Origin: Exiguobacterium sp. s146
GTDB lineage: Bacteria > Bacillota > Bacilli > Exiguobacteriales > Exiguobacteriaceae
Direction: 5' to 3'
Length of the DNA stretch: 64,000 nucleotides
Assembly (NCBI RefSeq): GCF_018618415.1
Contig: NZ_JACSMA010000001.1
Coordinates: forward strand, 992,001-1,056,000
A program made the translations under genes and the position numbers. A model generated the notes under the pieces. It was not told the origin of the DNA, made no database searches, and saw only the letters and a list, made by a program, of their open reading frames with translations. Positions 17,829 to 26,318 of the stretch are shown piece after piece; the first letter of the stretch is position 1, and each line of letters opens with the position of its first letter.

Positions 17829-17835
17829 GACATGA

Positions 17836-17862
17836 GCGCAGAGGCATTGCCTTTGCGCTTTT
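17836..17862 (+). terminator. Terminator after brxB
   Basis: 10-bp stem with one G-U pair (17836-17845 with 17849-17858), 3-base loop, T run. Confidence 0.8.
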
Positions 17863-17883
17863 CCTTAAGAAGGGATCGATGAG

Positions 17884-18225
17884 ATGGAACCAGTCGTCAA
17901 AATCATGAGCGAGGCCGAATATACAATCGCCTTGTCGCGTGGTGAAATCAATGAACCGACCCTCCAAACGGAAGGGTACATTCGTTGTTGCACCCCGCAA
18001 CAGATCGGAAAATTTGTGCGTCGGTATTATCATGGGGAGCGAGTCGTCCTCGTCTCGTTCCATGTCGGACGTCTCGGCAGCCTGCTCCACTATGAGTTTG
18101 ACGAGGACGGGGAACGCTATCCCCACGTGTATAGCGCCATTCCTATCGCTTCCGTCAAACGAGTGCAGCCCTACGGCTCTCGCGACAACGGTACGGTCAC
18201 GTATTTTGATTACGAGCGAATGTGA
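17884..18225 (+). CDS. DUF952-like protein
   Basis: 113 residues resembling the DUF952 family: EGYIRCCTPQQIGKFVRRYY (EGFIHCST-type block) near residue 31 and YPHVYSAIPIASV near 79, corresponding to the family's FPHLYG...AV block. Function unknown. The family's usual His in the first block is Arg here. Single gene with an AGAAGGGATCG ribosome site. Confidence 0.7.
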   Translation: MEPVVKIMSEAEYTIALSRGEINEPTLQTEGYIRCCTPQQIGKFVRRYYHGERVVLVSFHVGRLGSLLHYEFDEDGERYPHVYSAIPIASVKRVQPYGSRDNGTVTYFDYERM

Positions 18226-18248
18226 CCGTATTTTTTTTGGATTTTATG

Positions 18249-18267
18249 CATGAATATACTTTACAAG
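18249..18267 (+). promoter_or_regulatory. Candidate ArgR (AhrC) operator
   Basis: CATGAATATACTTTACAAG resembles the Bacillus ARG box CATGAATAAAAATTCAAG: perfect first half, close second half. It overlaps the -35 of the promoter at 18260-18288, a repressing position. Confidence 0.55.
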
Positions 18268-18288
18268 TAATAATTATGTGTATATAGT
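18260..18288 (+). promoter_or_regulatory. Promoter of the artPQR-like operon
   Basis: TTTACA (18260-18265), 17-base spacer, TATAGT (18283-18288). A second candidate, TTGAGC-17-CATAAT, lies at 18330-18358. Confidence 0.6.
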
Positions 18289-18408
18289 GGTTTAAGAACA
18301 AGTCGGACATATGATGAGTCAGAGGACAGTTGAGCAACATTCACGTATATGTCATAATTTTGTTAAAGTTCTGATAATTTCATCCTATTGAAGAAAGGGA
18401 CGATGAAC

Positions 18409-19197
18409 ATGAAAAAAGGTTTTCTAGCATTATGTATCGCAAGCCTAGCCGCTTTTTCAGTAGCCTGTGGGGCAGACGTGAACGAAGGAGGTTCGACATC
18501 GACCGATGAGGATGACAAAGTCATCGTCATGGGGACGAGTGCGGACTACTTCCCATATGAATTCGTCGACACGGCGAACGGGGATGAGATTGTCGGATTC
18601 GATATCGATATCGCCAAGCAAGTGGCCGAGAACATGGGCTACGAATTGAAAATTGAAGACATGGACTTCGGGAGCCTGCTCGGAGCGCTCAACGCCGGTC
18701 GTGTCGATTTCGTCATGGCAGGGATGACGCCGACGGAAGAACGAAAAGAGAACGCTGATTTCTCAGACATCTACTTCACGGCGAAGAACTTGATTTTGTC
18801 AAAAGGGGATGCCATCCAGTCGCTTGAAGACTTGGACGGAAAACAAGTCGGGGTCCAACTCGGTTCGATTCAAGAAGGGATCGCCAAAGAGCAAATCCCG
18901 GGCGCTGAAATCGTCGCCTTGAACAAGATTCCGGAGATCATCCAGGAAATCAAGACCGGCCGCATCGATGCGATGGTCATCGAGGACACGGTCGCGAAGA
19001 AATATCTCGACCAAGACAGCGAACTCACGACGTTTGAAATCGTCGACGAGGAAGAGGCCGGCTCGGCAGCTGCCTTCCGCAAGGACGACGAGCTTCGCGA
19101 TCAGTTCAACGAAGAGTTGAACAAGATGATCGACTCAGGAGAGATCGAGAAGTTGGCTCAAAAATGGTTCGAACAAGAAGCAGCACCAGCTGAATAA
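18409..19197 (+). CDS. artP: Amino acid ABC transporter substrate-binding lipoprotein (arginine type)
   Basis: 262 residues. Signal peptide with lipobox-like SVAC (mature Cys near residue 20), a Ser/Thr/Asp linker, then a family 3 solute-binding domain (GFDIDIAKQVAENMGYEL near 65; MTPTEERKENADFSD near 107). Captures a polar amino acid at the outer face of the membrane. Order and neighbours match B. subtilis artPQR (yqiXYZ), and the ArgR-like box supports arginine, but substrate remains inferred. ATG 18409 is 8 bases from AAAGGGA; ATG 18403 is too close. Confidence 0.85.
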   Translation: MKKGFLALCIASLAAFSVACGADVNEGGSTSTDEDDKVIVMGTSADYFPYEFVDTANGDEIVGFDIDIAKQVAENMGYELKIEDMDFGSLLGALNAGRVDFVMAGMTPTEERKENADFSDIYFTAKNLILSKGDAIQSLEDLDGKQVGVQLGSIQEGIAKEQIPGAEIVALNKIPEIIQEIKTGRIDAMVIEDTVAKKYLDQDSELTTFEIVDEEEAGSAAAFRKDDELRDQFNEELNKMIDSGEIEKLAQKWFEQEAAPAE

Positions 19198-19209
19198 TAA
19201 AGATTGTAG

Positions 19210-19242
19210 AAGGCTGACTGAAAGCATCAGTCAGCCTTTTTT
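19210..19242 (+). terminator. Intra-operon terminator between artP and artQ
   Basis: 12-bp stem 19210-19221 with 19227-19238, then a T run, immediately before the artQ ribosome site. Partial read-through would give more binding protein than permease. Confidence 0.8.
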
Positions 19243-19256
19243 AGGAGGAACTCACA

Positions 19257-19916
19257 ATGGATTTTAGTCGGATTTATGATTCTATCCCGTATATTCTCGA
19301 AGGGATTCCCGTCATGTTCCAAGTCGTGCTCTTCTCGGCCTTGTTCGGGATCACGCTTGGCGTCGTCGTCGCCACATTCAAAATCGTGCCAAACCGTCTC
19401 GTCAACTTCATCGGGCACGCCTATACGGCCGTGTTCCGCGGGACACCGCTCATCTTGCAACTCGCGATTATCCACTTCGGGTTGCCACAATTGACCGGTT
19501 ATATCACGTCGCCGTATCAATCGGCCGTCATCGCCTTCTCACTCAACTCGGCCGCCTACATCTCGGAAATCATTCGGGCCGGGATTCAAGCGGTCGACAA
19601 GGGCCAGTGGGAGGCGTCGGATGCGCTCGGCGTCCCGTACGTCAAACAATTGCGGTCGATCATCTTGCCGCAGGCGTTCAAAAACATCTTGCCGGCCCTC
19701 GTCAACGAGATGATCACGCTCACGAAAGAATCGGCGCTCGTCTCGACGGTCGGTGTGCTCGACATCATGCGCCGGGCGCAAATCGTCGGTGGGCAGAAGG
19801 CGATCTACTTTGAACCGCTCCTGTTTGCCGGTGTGATATACTTTACAATAGTGATGGTGTTGACGTATCTTGGTCAACGTCTAGAAAAACGGCTAAGAAA
19901 GAGTGATGGCAGATGA
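19257..19916 (+). CDS. artQ: Amino acid ABC transporter permease (arginine type)
   Basis: 219 residues, His/Glu/Gln/Arg-type permease with about five membrane helices and the EAA loop [20 protein letters not shown] near residue 120. Pairs with ArtR. TAGGAGGAA precedes the ATG; the stop overlaps artR (ATGA). Confidence 0.88.
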   Translation: MDFSRIYDSIPYILEGIPVMFQVVLFSALFGITLGVVVATFKIVPNRLVNFIGHAYTAVFRGTPLILQLAIIHFGLPQLTGYITSPYQSAVIAFSLNSAAYISEIIRAGIQAVDKGQWEASDALGVPYVKQLRSIILPQAFKNILPALVNEMITLTKESALVSTVGVLDIMRRAQIVGGQKAIYFEPLLFAGVIYFTIVMVLTYLGQRLEKRLRKSDGR

Positions 19917-20635
19917 TAGAAGTAAAAGATTTATACAAACAATTTGGCGACCTCGAGGTCCTCAAAGGCATTACGACATCGATTCAGAAAGGGGAAGTCG
20001 TCGCCGTCATCGGTCCGTCCGGTTCAGGGAAATCGACGTTTCTCCGTTGCTTGAACATGCTCGAGGTACCGACGTCTGGCTCAGTCAGCGTCGACGGGTA
20101 TGAGCTCACGAAAAAAGGCGCCAACGTCTCGAAGGCGCGTCAAAACATCGGGATGGTGTTCCAACAGTTCAACTTGTTCCCGCACATGAGCGTGCTCGAC
20201 AATTTGACGTATGCCCCGATCAACGTCTTGAAAGTAAGCAAGGCCGAGGCAATCGAACGGGCGAAAAAGCTCCTCGAACGCGTCGGATTGTCTGAGAAGA
20301 TTGACGCCTACCCGAGTCAATTGTCAGGTGGACAAAAGCAACGTGTCGCCATCGCTCGGGCGCTCGCCATGGAGCCGAACGTCATGTTGTTCGATGAGCC
20401 GACGTCAGCGCTCGACCCGGAGATGGTCAACGAAGTGCTCGACGTCATGAAAGGGCTCGCCGAGTCAGGGATGACGATGGTCGTCGTCACGCACGAGATG
20501 GGCTTCGCCCGTGAAGTGGCAGACCGCGTCCTCTTCCTCGACGAAGGCATCTTGATGGAAGAAGGCAAACCGGCCGACCTGCTCCTCAACCCGCAGACCG
20601 ACCGCGCGAAACGCTTCTTAGAAAAAGTCTTATAA
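19913..20635 (+). CDS. artR: Amino acid ABC transporter ATPase (arginine type)
   Basis: 240 residues with a full set of ABC motifs: Walker [10 protein letters not shown] near 34, Q-loop [13 protein letters not shown], signature LSGGQKQR near 138, Walker [15 protein letters not shown], switch His in VVTHEMGFA. Polar amino acid transporter subclass. Overlaps artQ by 4 bases. Confidence 0.9.
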   Translation: MIEVKDLYKQFGDLEVLKGITTSIQKGEVVAVIGPSGSGKSTFLRCLNMLEVPTSGSVSVDGYELTKKGANVSKARQNIGMVFQQFNLFPHMSVLDNLTYAPINVLKVSKAEAIERAKKLLERVGLSEKIDAYPSQLSGGQKQRVAIARALAMEPNVMLFDEPTSALDPEMVNEVLDVMKGLAESGMTMVVVTHEMGFAREVADRVLFLDEGILMEEGKPADLLLNPQTDRAKRFLEKVL

Positions 20636-20674
20636 GTGAAACGTTCCATCTGATACCAGAAAGGGAGGATTTCA

Positions 20675-21349
20675 ATGAAGATCACCTATTATGGCCATGC
20701 AACCGTACAACTCGATATCGACGGGACGTCCGTCTTGATTGACCCGTTCCTGACGAGCAATCCGCACACGGACGTCGACCCGGCGAGCATCAAAGCAGAT
20801 TATATCCTGCTCACCCACGCCCATTTCGACCATATCGAAGACGTCGAGTTGATTGCGAAACAGACGGGTGCGACGATCGTCGCGACGCACGAACTGGCGA
20901 CATACTATGAGAAGAAGGGCTACTCGGTACACGGCATGAATATCGGGGGCGGCCATTCATTCGCTTTTGGCCGCGTTACGATGACGCAAGCGTTCCATAG
21001 CTCGAGTCTCGACATGGGCGACGTCCCGGTCTATATGGGGATGCCTGGCGGATTCATCATCGAGACGAACGCGCTCACGGTGTATCACGCCGGGGACACG
21101 GCACTGTTCTCGGATATGAAACTGTACGGCGAACGTTTCGAGATTGACGTCGCCTTCCTCCCGATCGGAGACAACTTCACGATGGGACCGGTCGACGCGC
21201 TCGATGCGGCGCACTGGCTCCAAGCGAAACGAGTCGTGCCGATTCATTTTGATACGTTCCCGCCCATCAAACAAGACGCGCGGGCGTTCTGCGATCAATT
21301 GCATCAACGCGGCCTCTTGATTGAGCCGAACACGACGATTGAGATTTGA
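20675..21349 (+). CDS. UPF0173 metal-dependent hydrolase (YtkL-like)
   Basis: 224 residues, metallo-beta-lactamase fold: GHATVQLDIDG near the start, the metal motif THAHFDHI near residue 49, then a second His site near HAGDTALFSD. UPF0173 family; substrate unknown. GGGAGGATT precedes the ATG. The stop overlaps the next gene by one base, so the two form a unit, possibly read through from artR (39-base gap). Confidence 0.85.
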   Translation: MKITYYGHATVQLDIDGTSVLIDPFLTSNPHTDVDPASIKADYILLTHAHFDHIEDVELIAKQTGATIVATHELATYYEKKGYSVHGMNIGGGHSFAFGRVTMTQAFHSSSLDMGDVPVYMGMPGGFIIETNALTVYHAGDTALFSDMKLYGERFEIDVAFLPIGDNFTMGPVDALDAAHWLQAKRVVPIHFDTFPPIKQDARAFCDQLHQRGLLIEPNTTIEI

Positions 21350-21936
21350 TGAGTCATCCAGCGGTGCTCGAGACCGAGCGGTACGTGACGAAGCTCCATG
21401 CCGGAGACCATACCGGGCATGACATGGCTCATCTCGACCGCGTCCGCCGTTTGGCGATGCATCTCGCCGAAGGTGAGGCGGTCGACGGTCTCGCTTTGAC
21501 GCTTGCGGCACTCTTGCATGATGTCGAGGATGAGAAACTCGGGCGTGACAAAGGTCTCGTCGCTCGCCATCTCGACACGTTGGCGCTCAATCCGAAACAA
21601 CGGACACACATCCTGACGATGATTGAAGAGACGTCCTTTTCAAAAGGACGATCTCCGTCGTCACGTGAGAGCGCGATGCTTCAAGACGCCGACCGGCTCG
21701 ACGCGATCGGGGCGATCGGCATCGCCCGAACGTTCCAATTCGCCGGTGCACGTGGCCATAGCCTGTACGGCGAGGATAATCCGACGAGCGCGGTCGCTCA
21801 CTTCGAGGAGAAGTTGCTCCGGCTCGCCCATCAGATGCATACGGATCGGGCGAGACGAATCGCCCGGGAACGCCATGCGTTCATGCTCACTTTTTTGGAT
21901 CGGTTCGAAGCGGAATGGACGGGACGAGACATATGA
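21349..21936 (+). CDS. HD-domain phosphohydrolase (YpgQ/YedJ-like)
   Basis: 195 residues with metal-binding residues HDMAHLDRVRRLA near 24, HD pair LLHDVEDEK near 57, and QDADRLDAIGAIGIARTFQF near 105. Family members hydrolyse nucleotides, including dNTPs. The start overlaps the upstream stop, indicating coupling. Followed by a strong terminator. Confidence 0.82.
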   Translation: MSHPAVLETERYVTKLHAGDHTGHDMAHLDRVRRLAMHLAEGEAVDGLALTLAALLHDVEDEKLGRDKGLVARHLDTLALNPKQRTHILTMIEETSFSKGRSPSSRESAMLQDADRLDAIGAIGIARTFQFAGARGHSLYGEDNPTSAVAHFEEKLLRLAHQMHTDRARRIARERHAFMLTFLDRFEAEWTGRDI

Positions 21937-21968
21937 AACGGCCGAGGAGACTCCTCGGCCGTTTTTTG
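21937..21968 (+). terminator. Terminator after the HD-hydrolase gene
   Basis: Perfect 12-bp stem (21937-21948 with 21952-21963), then TTTT. It begins right after the stop codon and may also end the convergent fadH transcript. Confidence 0.9.
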
Positions 21969-21969
21969 G

Positions 21970-22734
21970 TCAGAACGGATGTTTATTGAGCCAATGGCCA
22001 CCGTCGAGGGAGATGCAGTCCCCGTTCAAATAACGCATCTCGTCCGACGTCATCCAATAGGCGAGATCGGCAATCTCTTCCGGTGTCCCGAACCGACCGA
22101 GCGGCACGTTGCGGCGGATGCGCTCGACTTCTTTGACGTGGACGGCCAGCTTGTCGGCACCGCCGGTCCGTTCAATCGGGCCCGGGCTAATCGCGTTCAC
22201 GCGCGCCCCGAACTGATAGCCCCACTCGACGGCGAGCGTCCGCGTCAAATTGAGCACACCGGCCTTGGCAGCGGCGCTCGGTGCGACACCGGCACCCGCT
22301 TGCCAGGCGTACGACGCGACCATGTTGATGATGGAGCCGTCACGCAATCGCTCCCGTTCCCAATGTTTGCCGAGCACGTGGGTGCAGTTGAACGTCCCGT
22401 TCAAGACGATGTCGATGACGCTCGTCCATCCGTTCGGCGTCAAGTCGAGCGTCGGGCAGACGAAGTTGCCGGCCGCGTTGTTGACGAGCGCGTGCACCGG
22501 TCCAAACCGTTCGATGATTTGATCGAGCGCTACGGCACAGCCCTCATAGTCACGGACATCGTGTTGCACGGCCATCGCTGCACCGGCCCCAATGGACTCC
22601 AGTTCGCCCATCGCTTCTTGTAGCCGCTCCTCGTTGCGCCCGCTGATGGCGACGTTCCAGCCCTCGGTCTTGAATTTTAGCGCCATCGCCTTGCCCATCC
22701 CCGATGAGCCACCTGTGATCCAAATCGTTTTCAT
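21970..22734 (-). CDS. fadH: 2,4-dienoyl-CoA reductase-like short-chain dehydrogenase (FadH/YkuF)
   Basis: 254 residues. SDR fold: TGGSSGMGKAMALKF near residue 7, NNAAGNF near 86, and the C-terminal segment GPIERTGGADKL typical of FadH-type dienoyl-CoA reductases. The usual SDR Tyr region reads ASYAWQAGAGVAPSAAAKAG, with Lys present, as in this subfamily. Role: beta-oxidation of unsaturated fatty acids. Start 22734 has AAAGGGGGA upstream. A palindromic FadR-like site lies 19-32 bases upstream. Confidence 0.85.
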   Translation of the reverse strand: MKTIWITGGSSGMGKAMALKFKTEGWNVAISGRNEERLQEAMGELESIGAGAAMAVQHDVRDYEGCAVALDQIIERFGPVHALVNNAAGNFVCPTLDLTPNGWTSVIDIVLNGTFNCTHVLGKHWERERLRDGSIINMVASYAWQAGAGVAPSAAAKAGVLNLTRTLAVEWGYQFGARVNAISPGPIERTGGADKLAVHVKEVERIRRNVPLGRFGTPEEIADLAYWMTSDEMRYLNGDCISLDGGHWLNKHPF

Positions 22735-22752
22735 ACGAATCCCCCTTTGGAA

Positions 22753-22766
22753 TGAATGATCGTTCA
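22753..22766 (-). promoter_or_regulatory. Candidate FadR-like operator of fadH
   Basis: TGAATGATCGTTCA, a near-perfect palindrome similar to the Bacillus FadR half-sites TGAATGA/TCATTCA but with a shorter centre. TetR-family assignment is inference. Confidence 0.4.
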
Positions 22767-22801
22767 GTTTATGTATTCGCCCAATGTGGGGGGATTCCTG
22801 C

Positions 22802-22829
22802 AAAAAAAAGTGACGACCGTAAGGCCGTC
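22802..22829 (-). terminator. Terminator of the glucosaminidase gene
   Basis: GTGACGGCC/GGTCGTCAC stem followed on the minus strand by eight T. It overlaps the stop codon of the gene. Confidence 0.85.
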
Positions 22830-23898
22830 ACTTCAGTTGCTCTAAATAGGTCAACCCGAGGACGCGGTCGATGCGATACATCGTCCCCGCGACTTTCTCA
22901 CCCCAATACGGATCTGAGGCGTAATTGACGTTGACGCCCTCTTGTTTATTGCCAGGGAAGGGCCCGCGGTCATAGGCGCCCGTCACGTACTTTTCGGCGA
23001 ATAGCCGAGCCGCGGCGTCGATGCTCGCCTCGACCGACGGATAGGAGGCCGCATTTCCGCTCGGGTCGTTATCGGTCGCCTGGAAGCCGAACAAGTTATT
23101 CTTGTCCCGGGCGATGGCGGACGTACCGAAACCGGATTCGTGTCCGGCGACGGCCATGAGGAACAAGGCATTGATGCCGAACTCCGCCTCGGCGTCCTTG
23201 AAGGCGTCGCCCTTCCCGGCGAGCGGGCTGTCATCGAGTGAGGCGAGGAACGTATCGAGCTCACGGGCCGTATACGGTGCCTTCGACGCGATTGAGGCGA
23301 ATTGATATGGCGAATCGAACACGTCGCGCACGTCCTCGGTATAATAGCGGTCGGACGATTCTTGCGGTGCCGGACCGACGAGGAACGTCCCGGCCAGATT
23401 GCCGTTCGCCTCGACAGTATGGAACACCTGCCCTTCCCGCATCTGATAGAAGCCGCGCCGCTCGACGATGGCGTCGGGGTAAAGCGTCATGTCGGCCGGT
23501 TTCACGTAGACGTCGGCGCCGGAGATGTTCACCAACAAATGCTTGTCACTCGTCTGCACGAGACGGAGGCGGGTCCCACCGGCGACGTACGATTGCCGTT
23601 TCTTGAACTCGGCGTCTTGATACAGGTTCGTGATGCGGTCGGTCGGGGTGACGGCGATGCCGCTGCCCGTGAAGTCGATGACGTCCCCAGACGAGTCAAG
23701 CAAGGTCCGGTTGCCGCCCCGTTCCATATAAGCCCGCGCCTCGTCGAGCGACTCGAACGACCGGGTCGAGACGTCGCCATTATCATACGTCTGAACGGTA
23801 TATGAGCCGCTCGGACGGTCTTGGAGCCACAGGAAGCCGAGAACGGCGAGGGCGAGCGTGAGCAGTGTGGGAATCACGCCGCGTTTTTTTCTTTTCAA
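22828..23898 (-). CDS. Membrane-anchored N-acetylglucosaminidase (peptidoglycan hydrolase)
   Basis: 356 residues: basic N-terminus plus one membrane helix (about 8-25), then an outer-face region of unknown fold. A C-terminal glucosaminidase domain (from about 240) carries catalytic Glu in AVAGHESGFGTSAIARDKNN and then NLFGFQATDNDP. Cleaves glycan strands in the wall. TTG 23898 was chosen because GGAAGTG lies 6 bases before it; the longer frame would run under the divergent yqjA leader. Confidence 0.8.
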   Translation of the reverse strand: MKRKKRGVIPTLLTLALAVLGFLWLQDRPSGSYTVQTYDNGDVSTRSFESLDEARAYMERGGNRTLLDSSGDVIDFTGSGIAVTPTDRITNLYQDAEFKKRQSYVAGGTRLRLVQTSDKHLLVNISGADVYVKPADMTLYPDAIVERRGFYQMREGQVFHTVEANGNLAGTFLVGPAPQESSDRYYTEDVRDVFDSPYQFASIASKAPYTARELDTFLASLDDSPLAGKGDAFKDAEAEFGINALFLMAVAGHESGFGTSAIARDKNNLFGFQATDNDPSGNAASYPSVEASIDAAARLFAEKYVTGAYDRGPFPGNKQEGVNVNYASDPYWGEKVAGTMYRIDRVLGLTYLEQLK

Positions 23899-23974
23899 TA
23901 CGATCACTTCCAAACATATGGATTGCCAAACGGAAGAAACTAGTGAACAATTTTGTGAGAGAGGAGGAGATATT

Positions 23975-24964
23975 ATGAAAATCGGATCACGCACGCTCAA
24001 GACGGCGGCGGCGGCCGGAATCGCCATGCTCATCTCCGAGACGATTCATCTCGATTACTACGTCTTCGCAGCCATCATCGCCATCCTCAGTATTCAGGAG
24101 ACGCGGAAAAAATCGTTTCGGGCCTCCTATGAGCGGGTCATGGCCAGCCTGATTGCCATCGGCATGGGAGCGTTGATGTTCACCTTGCTCGGATATTCAC
24201 CGGCGACGCTCACACTTTATTTTGTCATGTTCATCCCGCTCGTACAACAGCTCAAACTGCAGGACGGCATGATCACGAGTGTCGTCATCTTGACCCATCT
24301 GTATACGGAAGGGCGTTTCTCGCTTGACCTGTTCGTCAACGAGCTGTTATTGATTGCGATCGGCGTCGGGGTCGGACTCGTCGTCAACATGTACATGCCA
24401 ACACTCGATAAAGAGATCGAGCGCATCAAGGACAATATCGACCGGGCCCTCGCCGTTCACTTTTATGATGTAGCCGCCTGTGTCGAGACCGGTGTCTATA
24501 ACGATCATTCGATGATGCTCTTGAAGACGCGGGATTATTTGAAACAAGGGAAAGACCTCGCGCTCCGTCGCATGGGGAACTCGATCGGGAAGCGGAACGA
24601 AGACATCGATTATTTGTATTTTCGGATGAGGGAACGGCAGTATGACATTTTGAAGCGCATCGCCGAGAACTCTCGGGAAATCACGATGGTCGTCAATGAG
24701 GCCAAACCGGTGGCGACGTTCCTGCGACGCGTCGGGGACAACGTCAACCAACGGGCCGATGCTTCGACGTTCCTACGTGAGCTTGAAGAGACGATTGAGC
24801 ATTATCGAAAAAACGTACCCCTCCCCACATCGCGTGAGGAATTTGAGGTACGTTCATCGCTATTAAATATATTGTCGGATGTGAAGAGCTACTTGATTTT
24901 GAAAGAGCGGTATATCCTGTTGTTACAAGAACATAGCCATCCCAGACAAAAACGTGCTCAATAA
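23975..24964 (+). CDS. yqjA: YqjA-like aromatic acid exporter family membrane protein
   Basis: 329 residues. Four to six membrane helices in the first 140 residues and a long helical cytoplasmic C-terminal domain, as in the ArAE_1/DUF939 family. AGGAGGAGA precedes ATG 23975. It lies downstream of the art genes, as in B. subtilis. Transported substrate unknown. The last 42 bases overlap an antisense mini-gene (24923-25033). Confidence 0.85.
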   Translation: MKIGSRTLKTAAAAGIAMLISETIHLDYYVFAAIIAILSIQETRKKSFRASYERVMASLIAIGMGALMFTLLGYSPATLTLYFVMFIPLVQQLKLQDGMITSVVILTHLYTEGRFSLDLFVNELLLIAIGVGVGLVVNMYMPTLDKEIERIKDNIDRALAVHFYDVAACVETGVYNDHSMMLLKTRDYLKQGKDLALRRMGNSIGKRNEDIDYLYFRMRERQYDILKRIAENSREITMVVNEAKPVATFLRRVGDNVNQRADASTFLRELEETIEHYRKNVPLPTSREEFEVRSSLLNILSDVKSYLILKERYILLLQEHSHPRQKRAQ

Positions 24965-25033
24965 AAAGATGGATACGATGACGACGACACCGATTTGAAT
25001 GATGCGTTGACGCTTTTTCTGTTTATTACTCAT
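24923..25033 (-). CDS. prli42: Prli42-like mini membrane protein
   Basis: 36 residues reading MSNKQKKRQR then a 20-residue hydrophobic helix and ending STFLSGMAMFL. Basic N-terminus, single helix and the S/T-x-L-x-G-hydrophobic end match my recollection of the stressosome-associated membrane peptide Prli42 (Listeria, 31 residues; widespread in Bacillota, near yqjA). In Listeria it anchors the stressosome to the membrane. A GGAGG ribosome site is correctly spaced. Its 3' part overlaps the yqjA 3' end on the opposite strand. Confidence 0.7.
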   Translation of the reverse strand: MSNKQKKRQRIIQIGVVVIVSIFLLSTFLSGMAMFL

Positions 25034-25143
25034 GACGTGCCTCCAAATGTGTTTGTCCTCATTGTACAGAATGGAAAAGGTTCGTGCAAACGGCACGAGT
25101 TTGTTATAATGACCTAGAAATGTTTGGATGGAGGGATGTTTTC

Positions 25144-26274
25144 ATGGTAAACGAGAAACGAGTGCTTGACACATTTTTACAACTGGTCGGGATCGACTCA
25201 GAGACGAAAGAAGAAGCAGTCATCTGTGAGCATTTAAAGGCGGTCTTCACAGAGCTCGGATGCGACGTCTATGAAGACGATGCGTCGACGAAAACGGATC
25301 ATTCAGGTAACAACTTGATCATCACGCTACCTGCGACAAAGCAGGGCGTCGACCCGATTTATTTCACAGCTCATATGGATACGGTCACCCCAGGTAAAGG
25401 CATCAAGACGAGTATTCAAGACGGTTACGTCGTGACGGACGGGACGACCATCCTCGGGGCAGATGATAAAACCGGATTGACGGCGATGATCGAACTCGTT
25501 CGCGTGTTGACAGAACAGGCGATTCCACACGGTCAGATCCAGTTCGTGATCACGGTCGGGGAAGAATCTGGGCTCGTCGGGGCGAAAGTGCTCGATCTGT
25601 CGAAAATCGATGCGAAGTTCGGCTTCGCGCTCGACTCGGACGGCCCGGTCGGCGACATCATCGTCGCAGCACCGACCCAGGCGAAAGTGAATGCCAAAAT
25701 CTACGGCAAGACGGCGCATGCCGGCGTCGCTCCTGAAAAAGGAATCTCGGCGATTCAAATCGCGGCGAAAGCGATCGCGAAGATGCCGCTCGGTCGAATC
25801 GATGACGAGACGACGGCGAACATCGGACGCTTCGAAGGCGGCCGTGCCACGAACATCGTCTGCGATTATGTCGAGGTGCTCGCCGAGGCGCGTTCATTGA
25901 TTCATGACAAGATGGAAACACAGGCGGAAGCGATGAAACAGGCATACGTCGAAGCCGCCGCGGCCCATGGTGGACGTGCGGAAGTCGACATCGACATCAT
26001 GTATCCAGGCTTCAAGTTCGAAGAAGGGGACGAAGTCGTGGAAGTCGCCAAAGCAGCGGCCGCGGCCATCGGACGTCCGACACGAATCTTGCATTCGGGC
26101 GGCGGTTCGGACGCGAACGTGATTGCGGGCGGTGGGATTCCGACCGTCAACCTCGCTGTCGGATATGAAGAGATTCATACGACGAACGAGCGCATGCCAC
26201 TCGTCGAACTGTACAAGTTGGTTGAATATGTCGTTCAAATTGTCGAGCATGTCGCGACACCGGAAACGAAATAA
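25144..26274 (+). CDS. yqjE: M20 family peptidase (YqjE, PepT-like)
   Basis: 376 residues. Zinc aminopeptidase fold: metal ligands in TAHMDTVTPG near 72, LGADDKTGLTA near 104, GEESGLVGA near 138; dimerization domain at about 180-290. Probably a tripeptidase-type cytosolic enzyme. ATG 25144 follows TGGAGGG. A -10 TATAAT lies about 40 bases upstream (25105-25110). The longer frame would begin before the promoter. Confidence 0.88.
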   Translation: MVNEKRVLDTFLQLVGIDSETKEEAVICEHLKAVFTELGCDVYEDDASTKTDHSGNNLIITLPATKQGVDPIYFTAHMDTVTPGKGIKTSIQDGYVVTDGTTILGADDKTGLTAMIELVRVLTEQAIPHGQIQFVITVGEESGLVGAKVLDLSKIDAKFGFALDSDGPVGDIIVAAPTQAKVNAKIYGKTAHAGVAPEKGISAIQIAAKAIAKMPLGRIDDETTANIGRFEGGRATNIVCDYVEVLAEARSLIHDKMETQAEAMKQAYVEAAAAHGGRAEVDIDIMYPGFKFEEGDEVVEVAKAAAAAIGRPTRILHSGGGSDANVIAGGGIPTVNLAVGYEEIHTTNERMPLVELYKLVEYVVQIVEHVATPETK

Positions 26275-26303
26275 AAAAGAGCCGACATGTTGTCGGCTCT
26301 TCC
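26275..26303 (+). terminator. Bidirectional terminator after yqjE
   Basis: AAGAGCCGACA/TGTCGGCTCTT stem with A run before and T-rich tail after. It serves yqjE and the leftward 57-residue gene. Confidence 0.85.
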
Positions 26304-26318
26304 TATGTGTTCGAGCTA

